NCBI GenBank assembly: GCA_938084845.1
Contig: CALKEB010000025.1
Span: forward strand, 1 to 64,000
Direction: 5' to 3'
Length of the DNA stretch: 64,000 nt
From: an uncultured Polaribacter sp.
GTDB taxonomy: Bacteria > Bacteroidota > Bacteroidia > Flavobacteriales > Flavobacteriaceae
Shown: positions 9,094-16,787 of the stretch, one piece after another
Layout of the letters: each line of letters begins with the position of its first letter
Position numbering within the stretch: the stretch's first letter is position 1
Position numbers and translations under genes: made by a program
Notes under the pieces: generated by a model
The model's input: the letters and a program-made list of their open reading frames with translations, nothing else
Databases searched by the model: none
Told to the model about the DNA's origin: nothing

Positions 9094-10011
9094 TTATTCT
9101 AAAGTAATAACAAACCACCAGTCAAACTCTGCGTTTTCGTCTGTAGTTCGTAATACGAGTTCATTAGGTGTTCCTCTATCGTAAATTTCATAAGAATGAT
9201 CACCTCCTGTATAATAACCAATAAAAGCTGTGCCTGATAAGCTAATTCTTTCAATGCCCCCAGGTGCAGTTAACGTATACGTTTCTTGATAATCTGCAAA
9301 AGCATAATTTTCTATATCCGCACCATTTGGAACTCCAGAAATATTTGGTCCAAGATCATTAACAATATAGGGATCTCTTCCAAATATAGTTCCATTAGTT
9401 ACATGAGAGAATGTACCATCTGAAGAGAATGTAAATCTATCATCGTACATACCAACACCAACTTTTTCTCCAGGACCTGCACCATACCATTCTGCAACAG
9501 TAGTGCCAGCAACTGGTCCTAAACCAAAGTGTTTATTTTTAGTATCGTGAACTTTCCAAGTTCTAGAAGTTACAGCATCTGGGTTGGCAGGATCAAAGCC
9601 AAATAGCTTTGTTATTAATTCTTGTGGTGGAGAATAGGTAGATAAAACCTCAACATCTATAGATTTAGAAGTTGCAACACCTCCAGTACCAGTAGCAACA
9701 ACAGTTACAGTATAGGTATTTAAACCTAAATTGCTAAAACTTATAGAAGCTTTCCCTGAAAGTGCTAGAATTTCAGTTCCATCATAAGAAAACTTATAAG
9801 AAACTGCATTATCTGCTGATACCAAAAAATTAACTACTCCACTTCCATCTCCATTAGGATTGTCTGCGTCAGCACCTACTATTTCTTTAGTAATCTGAAT
9901 GTTTGATGGGGCAATAACCTCTCCAAAAGAATATTCATCTTCTTGACAGCCATAAAACAAGGTTACCAAAGAAAATAATATGATTTTTATATATTTATTT
10001 ATTTTCATCAT
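9094..10011 (-). CDS. Surface glycan-binding lipoprotein (SusE-position), PKD-like plus unknown C-terminal domain
   Basis: 305-residue lipoprotein (signal to LVTLFYGC, cysteine near residue 22). Residues about 35-125 form an Ig/PKD-like beta-sandwich (SYKFSYDGTEILALSGKA, then TYTVTVVATGTGG). Residues about 130-305 are a separate beta-rich, tryptophan-containing domain that starts with an FGFDPANPDAVTSRTWKVH segment and ends in FDWWFVITLE. No catalytic motif is visible. Its position, second after susD, is that of the surface glycan-binding proteins of PULs, so laminarin capture at the outer membrane is the likely role. I do not recognise the C-terminal domain as a numbered CBM family. Confidence 0.75.
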   Translation of the reverse strand: MMKINKYIKIILFSLVTLFYGCQEDEYSFGEVIAPSNIQITKEIVGADADNPNGDGSGVVNFLVSADNAVSYKFSYDGTEILALSGKASISFSNLGLNTYTVTVVATGTGGVATSKSIDVEVLSTYSPPQELITKLFGFDPANPDAVTSRTWKVHDTKNKHFGLGPVAGTTVAEWYGAGPGEKVGVGMYDDRFTFSSDGTFSHVTNGTIFGRDPYIVNDLGPNISGVPNGADIENYAFADYQETYTLTAPGGIERISLSGTAFIGYYTGGDHSYEIYDRGTPNELVLRTTDENAEFDWWFVITLE

Positions 10012-10042
10012 TTGTAATTTAATTAAAATTTATAACCAAAGA

Positions 10043-12031
10043 TTAAAGTTTAGATAAAGAAACATTATCTATATATACTTCACCAGCTGCAGCACCTAAA
10101 TCAAAAAGCACTCTAGCATCTGTAGCACCCCACCCAGCAACACTTTTTGTTATTGAATAAGTGGTTCTAGTAGCAGTTATATTAATTGTTTCTACTTCAC
10201 TACTCCAAGGGTCTGCGCTTAAACCAATTCCTGCAATCATAGATCTATTAACATCTGACCATGCATCAAAAGTCAAAGTATACGTTTCTCCATCAATAAT
10301 TTCTAATTTTTGACTAAGATTAACTTCCCAAGGATTACCAGCAGTAGTAACGTTTGCATAATAATGATTGTTACCATTTGTATTTACAACTGGAGCAGTA
10401 GCATTATCATCAACACCAACGATCCATGGAGTTGCTCCATTTTCGAAATTACCGTTTGATACTAAGTTACCATTACCAATAAATAATGATACATTATCTA
10501 TATATACATCTCCTGAATCTGCTCCTAAATCAAATAAAACTCTAGCATCTGGTGCGCCCCAACCATTGACAGATTTGGTTATCGTATAGGTAGTTTTAGT
10601 TGAAGTAATATTTATAGTTTCTGTCTCACTACTCCAAGGATCAGCACTTAGACCAATACCTGCTATCATAGATCTATTTGCGTTAGACCAAGCATCAAAA
10701 GTTAAGGTATAAGTATTACCATCAATTATTTCTACTTTTTGGCTTACGTTAACTTCCCAAGGATTACCTGCATTAGGTACACTAACTGAGTAATAAGAAT
10801 TACCACTTGCACTAACAACCGGTGCTGAAGTGTTGTCATCTACACCAACGATCCAAGAATCACTCCCGGAAGAAAAATCTCCATTAGATAGAAGGCCATC
10901 ATTAAAAGTTGATGCTGCACTTACTTTATAAAAATAGAAGTTATCTATATAAACTACACCTGCTAACCCATCAGAATCAATTAAAATTTGAGTAATTTTT
11001 TCTTTATTTGCAAGGTTTCCTCCGTCAAAACCAGTCATTTCGATATCAATGCTCTGCCAAGAACCACCAACTGTTGTTCCTAAAGATTCAATATCTTCTC
11101 CACCATCAACAGTGTTTACAATCTTTACAAGTAATTCATTTGTAGTTCCATCTGGCACCCAATAATCAATATGCATCATTTCCATTCCAGAAAGATCTAT
11201 TCCTGTATCGTAATTAGTAACCATTCCTAAAAAGTCTAAACTTGTAAGCTTCCATACATTATCAGAATTTACGGTAGTTGCCTCAAAATTAGTGGCAGAC
11301 CATGTCGTAGGTAATTCGTTTAGTGTAACATTAGCATAGGCGTCGCTAAATATAGAAACTACATTATTAGCGTTTCTAGCAGGCGCAGCAGGTGCTACTT
11401 CTGTTGGCGATAAAATTTCTGTTACTTCAAAATCTACTGTAAAGTCTGTTGTTTCAATTGCAGCTCCTTTGGCAGTAACCAAAATAGAATATGTTCCTGG
11501 ATTTGCATACACATAAGAAACGGTCTCCCCAATATTTCCTGATACAACAGGCTGAGAAACACCAGTTTCTCCTGAATTAAATTCAAACATTGTCGCAAAG
11601 TCTGCAGATGCAGTAACATTAACTTGCTTAGATACAGCTGCGTCGTTTTCTAAAACCACTACTAAATTTTGTGGAGCTTGAAAAGAAACAACTAATTGTT
11701 GTACTGTTTCTACAACATCACCTACTAGGTTAGAGGCAGCTATAGTAACTTGATAGGTACCTTCTTCATAAATATGTGCTACACTTTCACCTTGGTTTAA
11801 ATTTGCTGCTTCTGAATTATCTCCAAAAGATATTTCAAAACTATTCGCTCCTTGTGCAGTTGGCGTAATAGTAACAGCTCCAGTATTATCTTGTGTAATT
11901 GCATAGGTTGCTGACACTTCTGAAGGTGGTGCTATTCCGTCTACAAAAGATGTATCTCTTAAATCTTCTTCACAGGCAACAACAACCAATAGTAGGAAAA
12001 AGAATTTATATAAATTTTTAATTTTTTTCAT
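10043..12031 (-). CDS. Multimodular surface glycan-binding lipoprotein with PKD and tandem jelly-roll CBM-like domains
   Basis: 662-residue lipoprotein (LLVVVACEED, cysteine about residue 20). Two PKD-like domains span about 35-118 and 119-205 (ESVAHIYEEGTYQVTIAAS and ETVSYVYANPGTYSILVTA). A first jelly-roll module follows at about 210-370, ending in GVVYIDNFYFYK. Two near-copies of a CBM4/CenC-like module lie at about 380-522 and 523-662, each with WIVGVDDN, TYTLTFDAWS, DARVLFDLG and VYIDNVSL. There is no enzyme domain. It follows susD directly and matches the multi-domain laminarin-binding SGBPs known from marine Flavobacteriia. Ligand identity is inferred from the PUL. Confidence 0.82.
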   Translation of the reverse strand: MKKIKNLYKFFFLLLVVVACEEDLRDTSFVDGIAPPSEVSATYAITQDNTGAVTITPTAQGANSFEISFGDNSEAANLNQGESVAHIYEEGTYQVTIAASNLVGDVVETVQQLVVSFQAPQNLVVVLENDAAVSKQVNVTASADFATMFEFNSGETGVSQPVVSGNIGETVSYVYANPGTYSILVTAKGAAIETTDFTVDFEVTEILSPTEVAPAAPARNANNVVSIFSDAYANVTLNELPTTWSATNFEATTVNSDNVWKLTSLDFLGMVTNYDTGIDLSGMEMMHIDYWVPDGTTNELLVKIVNTVDGGEDIESLGTTVGGSWQSIDIEMTGFDGGNLANKEKITQILIDSDGLAGVVYIDNFYFYKVSAASTFNDGLLSNGDFSSGSDSWIVGVDDNTSAPVVSASGNSYYSVSVPNAGNPWEVNVSQKVEIIDGNTYTLTFDAWSNANRSMIAGIGLSADPWSSETETINITSTKTTYTITKSVNGWGAPDARVLFDLGADSGDVYIDNVSLFIGNGNLVSNGNFENGATPWIVGVDDNATAPVVNTNGNNHYYANVTTAGNPWEVNLSQKLEIIDGETYTLTFDAWSDVNRSMIAGIGLSADPWSSEVETINITATRTTYSITKSVAGWGATDARVLFDLGAAAGEVYIDNVSLSKL
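10046..10894 (-). repeat. Tandem duplicated CBM-like module within the binding protein
   Basis: Two consecutive units of about 140 codons, 10466-10894 (first in the protein) and 10046-10465 (second). They are closely similar over their whole length: both encode WIVGVDDN, NRSMIAGIGLSADPWSSE and a VYIDNVSL end. Divergence is scattered, with no indels obvious except in the short inter-module linker. This is an internal gene duplication and a site prone to recombination or assembly collapse. Confidence 0.85.
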
Positions 12032-12043
12032 TGTTGTATTTTT

Positions 12044-13522
12044 TTAATAGTTAGGATTCTGTGACCAACGGTTTCCAGCCAATTGAATTTCTATTGCTGG
12101 AATAGGAAAAAGTTCGTGTTTACCGGCTACAAACCCATTAATTGACTGTGCAGCTCTACCTGTTCTAACTAAGTCAAAAAATCGATGTCCTTCACCAACA
12201 AGTTCCGTTCTTCTTTCTTCTAAAATATTATTGTATAAATTATCTCCAGTTGCAACAATATTTCTAGTTGCATTTCCAAAAGCTCTTTCTCTCACTCTAT
12301 TTAAGTAAGCCTGAGCTTTGGTATCATTTGGAGATGAACTTCTATTAAAAGCTTCTGCAGCCATTAATAGAACATCTGCAAAACGAATTGCTCTATAATT
12401 ATTAGGATTGGTTAAATTTCGATCTCCTTGGGCATTAGCACCTCTAACTCTTGGCAAATACTTTCTATTAAAGTAACCCGTATGCTCATAACCTTCTCCA
12501 AAAGTTGCTCCTGTAGTTGCAGCCCATGCATTGATGTCTAAAATTGCTACGTCTCTTCTTAAATCTCCATCTTCAAAAGCGTCATAGGCTTCTTGAACGG
12601 GTACATTAAAACTAAAACCTGAAGAGAATTCTGGACCTGAATAGTTTCTAATACCACTAAACCCTACAGCTACATTTCCTTCTGAACACTGTAAACATCC
12701 AAACCCTGCTCCTTGATCTTCGAAATATTGAATTTCAAAAACAGATTCGATATTATTTTCACCAGCTTCTTCAAAAATTGAATTGTAATCCGTTACTAAA
12801 TCGTGAGGACCATTTTGAATTAAATCATCTAAAACAGCTGCTGCTTCATCGTATTTTTGTTGAAATAAATAGATTTTACCCAAAAGCGCTTGTGCAGCAC
12901 CTTTTGTAACTCTACCTTTAGTTTCTTGAATATAAGGTAAGTTATCAGCTGCAAAAATTAAATCCGCCTCTAACTGAGTATATATTTCTGATTTTGGCGT
13001 TCTATCTAAGTTGAATTGCTCACCAAACTGAATTCTTTTGTCTACAACAAAAGGAACATCTCCAAACCATTTTACCAATTCAAAATAATAATATGTTCTT
13101 AAAAAAGTAGCTTCAGCTAACACCTTCTCTTTACCAACAAAATCTGTTTTGTCTTTAAATTCTAGAATATAATTAGCTCTGTTTACCCCAGAATACATCC
13201 AACCCCAAATGTCTCTTAATTGAGCATTTTGTGGAGTGTGTACCATGTCATCTATTTCTTGAATACCCAACACATCTGTTGCACTTTCACCTCCAGCTAA
13301 AGTATTGTCAGAGGCAATCTCGCCCAACATTACGTTAATATATGAAGATTGTAACATATCATAAGCACCAATTAAGGCATTTTGATAATCTTCTTCTGAG
13401 TTGAAAAAATCTTCTGAATTATCTCCAGTTGGTTTTACGTCTACAAAATCATCACTACATGAAATTGATATTACTAGAAATAAAATTACTACTAGATATT
13501 TTTTTATGTTTATTGTTTTCAT
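12044..13522 (-). CDS. SusD/RagB-family nutrient-binding lipoprotein (beta-glucan PUL)
   Basis: 492-residue outer-membrane lipoprotein of the SusD family. The signal ends in VISISCSDDF (cysteine about 22). The typical N-terminal SusD start DVKPTGDNSEDFFNSEEDYQ follows, then a helical TPR-like core (LAEATFLRTYYYFELVKWFG) and the characteristic C-terminal stretch NILEERRTELVGEGHRFFDL before the final WSQNPNY. SusD caps the SusC channel and delivers oligosaccharides to it. It is 11 bp from the upstream susC stop and is followed by the two glycan-binding lipoproteins. Beta-glucan specificity is inferred from the GH17/GH30 genes. Confidence 0.95.
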   Translation of the reverse strand: MKTINIKKYLVVILFLVISISCSDDFVDVKPTGDNSEDFFNSEEDYQNALIGAYDMLQSSYINVMLGEIASDNTLAGGESATDVLGIQEIDDMVHTPQNAQLRDIWGWMYSGVNRANYILEFKDKTDFVGKEKVLAEATFLRTYYYFELVKWFGDVPFVVDKRIQFGEQFNLDRTPKSEIYTQLEADLIFAADNLPYIQETKGRVTKGAAQALLGKIYLFQQKYDEAAAVLDDLIQNGPHDLVTDYNSIFEEAGENNIESVFEIQYFEDQGAGFGCLQCSEGNVAVGFSGIRNYSGPEFSSGFSFNVPVQEAYDAFEDGDLRRDVAILDINAWAATTGATFGEGYEHTGYFNRKYLPRVRGANAQGDRNLTNPNNYRAIRFADVLLMAAEAFNRSSSPNDTKAQAYLNRVRERAFGNATRNIVATGDNLYNNILEERRTELVGEGHRFFDLVRTGRAAQSINGFVAGKHELFPIPAIEIQLAGNRWSQNPNY

Positions 13523-13533
13523 CTTATTTTCTA

Positions 13534-16500
13534 TTAAAATTTAACATTCATACCAAACAAAAATGTTTTAGGCGATGGGTAAAAACCTTGATCTATACCT
13601 CCTCCAATTGGTGCACCATTTGAAGTAGTAGGGTCATATCCTTTATATTTAGTAAGGGTAAATAAATTACTCGCCGATACATAAAACCTTAATTTATTAA
13701 ATTTCAGTTTTTCTAAAGCTGCATCACCAAAACTATACCCTAATTGTATACTTTGTAGTCTTAAAAAAGAACCGTCTTCTACAAAAAAGTCTGAAAATAA
13801 ATTATTTCCTGTCGCCCCAGTAGTTACTCTTGGTACTGTATTACTTGTTCCTGGTCCTGTCCATCTGTCTAAGAAATAAGTAGCTCTATTTGTTAAAGGA
13901 AGTGTTCTTTCGTAATTTCTAACAATCTCATTTCCAATAGAGGCAAACGCATAAGCATTGAAATCAAAGTTTTTATAGTTAAATGAAAAATTCATTCCCA
14001 TAGTAACATCTGCTATTGGATCTCCGATATAAGTTCTATCGTCTAAATCTATAACTCCATCTCCATTTGTATCTACAAATTTTAAATCACCAGGAGCAGC
14101 ATTTACTTGAGATGCATGAGCATCTACGTCTGCTTGAGTTTGAAATAAACCATCTGTTTGGTATCCGTAAAAATACCCAATTGGGAACCCAGCTTCCATT
14201 CTTGATGGTGGTTCTTGCCCCACACCAAAAGCGCCTCCTTCTATAATACCTGTAGCGTTACCAACAAAGGTTACATTATTATCTAAAGTTGTAAAGTTGT
14301 AATTAATATTAAAATCAAAATCTTCAGAAATAGATTCTCTATATCCTATAGCAAATTCAAATCCAGAATTCACAACGGTACCTGCATTTACAACAGGAAC
14401 TGAAGAACCTGGTGCTGAAACACCAATTATACCAGAAGTTTGTGCAGATACTAATAAATCTTCTGTAGTTTTCTTAAAGTAATCCATTGTAATATTTACT
14501 TTATCAAAAAGTTCTAAATCTACACCAATGTCTAAAGGTTTCTGCTCTTCCCATTTGATTTCTGGATTTGCAACCGGACCTAAAGCGATACCTTGTGCTA
14601 ATTGATTATCAAAAACATATTCAGCCTCACCATTTAATACAGATACAAATCTAAATCCAGGAATTCTATCATTACCAATAATTCCATAACTAGCTCTAAG
14701 CTTTAAGAAACTAATTGCATTTGAATTCTGCAAGAAATCTTCTTCAGAAGCAATCCATCCCACAGAGGCTGTTGGAAAGAAACCAAATTTATTTTTAGGT
14801 CCAAAGTTTGTAGAACCATCTCTTCTTAATACTGCTGATAATAAATATTTACCATCATAAGCATATTGGATTCTTGTAAAATACGATAAAAGCCTACTAT
14901 CATAGACTAAGTTATCTCCATTGTTATTGTTTCTAAAGATTTCTAAGCCATCTCCATTTAATACTGGAGTTCCAATTAGTACACCATTTAAATCTTCTCC
15001 TGATGCATTACTTGTTAAAATGGTTTGAAATCTTCCTGTTGTTTTGAACACAGATGTACCAAGCATTGCTTTTACACTATGAACATCATTATAAACTCTT
15101 TCATAATTAATGAATGCATCAAATGTGTAATCAAAAAAGTTTTGACTAAAATCTGTAAAAGTTCCTAGATCTATATTAAATACATTATTGTTTCCAAAAT
15201 TGGCCACTTTATTATAGGTATTTGAAGTACTGTTTGCAAAATTTGCTTGAAATCTTGTTTCTGCAGAAAAGTAATCAAGAAAATCATACTTTAAACCGTA
15301 ACTTCCAGAAATCTTATTCACCCAAGTTCTATTATGTGCATTATCTATTTGCGCTAAAGGGTTTGCTACTTCAATACCTGTACCAATTGCAGGGGGTAAA
15401 GAAAAATTACCTTCACTGTCATAAACTGGTGTAGTAGAAGGCATATTTAAAGCATTGAATAAAATTGAACCTAACGCATTCTCAATTAAATTTTTCTTAT
15501 TTGTATTGGTGTAAATTGTAGAAGATGTAAATTTTAAATTTTTAGCAATTTCTGTATCAAAATTAAAACGAATGTTTCTTCTATTAAAGTTTGCTTTAGC
15601 ACCTCCCACAATTCCATCTTGACTTGTTACAGACAATCCTAAAGAATAAGTAGATTTTTTAGTCCCTTTATTTAAAGTATAGTCTATACTATAAATAGGT
15701 GCTGTTTCAAAAACTGAACCTTGCCAATTTGTCCCTTGGCCTAAACCACTAACATTTGGAAAAGGTAAATCCTCTCCGTTTGAAGCAAAAGCTTCATTTG
15801 CTAGCAATGCGTATTCAGTTGCGTTTAGAAGTGGTATTTCTCTTGTTGTGTTTTGAAAACCAGTAGAAACATTTAAAATCGATTGAAAATCAGTATTTTT
15901 TCTTCCTGACTTTGTAGTAACTAAGATGACACCGTTTGCAGCACGAACACCATAAATACCAGCAGAAGCATCTTTAAGGATATTTATAGACTCTATATCT
16001 GATGGATTTACTACACTTAGTTCTTCAATAACCCTACCATCCAATAAAATTAACGGTCTACTATCTCCATTTGTAGAGACACCACGAATTCTAATATTAG
16101 ATCCAGCTCCAGGAGAACCTGATGACTGGGTAATATTCACACCTGCTACTTGACCTTGAAGTGCCTGTTCTATTCTTGTAGGTTTTAAATCTTCTATAGT
16201 AGCACTAGAAACAACAGAAACTGCTCCTGTTACTTCTTTTTTACTTTGCGTTCCATATCCAATAACGACTACTTCATTTAATGACTCTGTAGCTTGTTCT
16301 AAAGAAACATTTATAGTTGCTTGGTTAACCAAAACCTCTTTGGTTTTGTATCCCAAATAATTAAAAACTAAAATAGCCCCTTTATCAATATTCGATAAAG
16401 TGTACATTCCATCAAAATCTGTTTGCGTTCCAATAGTTGTACCTTTAATACTTATACTTACCCCTGGTAATACGTCACCATTTGTAGCATCTTTTACAAC

Positions 16501-16578
16501 ACCTTTTACATTCGTTGTTTGAGAGTTCATCAAAAACGGTGATAAGAAAAGGAGTAATATCATTATTTTTTTACTCAT
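13534..16578 (-). CDS. SusC-like TonB-dependent outer-membrane transporter (beta-glucan PUL)
   Basis: 1014-residue TonB-linked outer-membrane protein. After a signal peptide (about 1-20) come a carboxypeptidase-regulatory-like domain (about 23-93, DATNGDVLPGVSISIKGTT), the SusC signature LNEVVVIGYGTQ near residue 99, and the plug with RIRGVSTNGD, LLDGRVIEE and ILKDASAGIYG up to about 225. The beta-barrel follows and ends in the terminal phenylalanine FGMNVKF. It imports glucan oligosaccharides into the periplasm using TonB energy. It is the first gene of the beta-glucan operon, with a 209-bp AT-rich leader to the regulator gene upstream. Length is usual for SusC. Confidence 0.95.
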   Translation of the reverse strand: MSKKIMILLLFLSPFLMNSQTTNVKGVVKDATNGDVLPGVSISIKGTTIGTQTDFDGMYTLSNIDKGAILVFNYLGYKTKEVLVNQATINVSLEQATESLNEVVVIGYGTQSKKEVTGAVSVVSSATIEDLKPTRIEQALQGQVAGVNITQSSGSPGAGSNIRIRGVSTNGDSRPLILLDGRVIEELSVVNPSDIESINILKDASAGIYGVRAANGVILVTTKSGRKNTDFQSILNVSTGFQNTTREIPLLNATEYALLANEAFASNGEDLPFPNVSGLGQGTNWQGSVFETAPIYSIDYTLNKGTKKSTYSLGLSVTSQDGIVGGAKANFNRRNIRFNFDTEIAKNLKFTSSTIYTNTNKKNLIENALGSILFNALNMPSTTPVYDSEGNFSLPPAIGTGIEVANPLAQIDNAHNRTWVNKISGSYGLKYDFLDYFSAETRFQANFANSTSNTYNKVANFGNNNVFNIDLGTFTDFSQNFFDYTFDAFINYERVYNDVHSVKAMLGTSVFKTTGRFQTILTSNASGEDLNGVLIGTPVLNGDGLEIFRNNNNGDNLVYDSRLLSYFTRIQYAYDGKYLLSAVLRRDGSTNFGPKNKFGFFPTASVGWIASEEDFLQNSNAISFLKLRASYGIIGNDRIPGFRFVSVLNGEAEYVFDNQLAQGIALGPVANPEIKWEEQKPLDIGVDLELFDKVNITMDYFKKTTEDLLVSAQTSGIIGVSAPGSSVPVVNAGTVVNSGFEFAIGYRESISEDFDFNINYNFTTLDNNVTFVGNATGIIEGGAFGVGQEPPSRMEAGFPIGYFYGYQTDGLFQTQADVDAHASQVNAAPGDLKFVDTNGDGVIDLDDRTYIGDPIADVTMGMNFSFNYKNFDFNAYAFASIGNEIVRNYERTLPLTNRATYFLDRWTGPGTSNTVPRVTTGATGNNLFSDFFVEDGSFLRLQSIQLGYSFGDAALEKLKFNKLRFYVSASNLFTLTKYKGYDPTTSNGAPIGGGIDQGFYPSPKTFLFGMNVKF

Positions 16579-16787
16579 AAAATAAAGTTTAATTATTTGT
16601 AATTATGTTTCTTGTAAATTTAAGGTTATTATTATATTAATTTGATAAAAAAAAACGCAACAAATAAGAAGATACCTCAAACATCCTATATTTACTTATG
16701 AATAATGATCTAAAAAAAACAAAAAACTCTATAAAAAAATTTAAATGTTGTGGTAATGTTGTAATTAATTCACAATAAATATAGGTG
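16579..16787 (-). promoter_or_regulatory. Leader/promoter region of the beta-glucan PUL
   Basis: 209-bp AT-rich gap between the regulator stop and susC. No exact match to the Bacteroidota promoter (TTTG, about 20 bp, TAnnTTTG) was found on the minus strand. The nearest is a GATGTTTG-type element with no convincing -33 box. It contains one 14-bp word (16683-16696, ATCCTATATTTACT on the plus strand) that also occurs upstream of the second susC. A promoter is expected here because susC begins an operon, but I cannot place it exactly. Confidence 0.4.

Noticed and set aside
9132-9140. CGTTTTCGT, a match to the core of the LacI operator
   Set aside because: It lies inside the coding sequence of the 305-residue binding protein, has no palindromic partner half, and is explained by the codons for the end of that protein.
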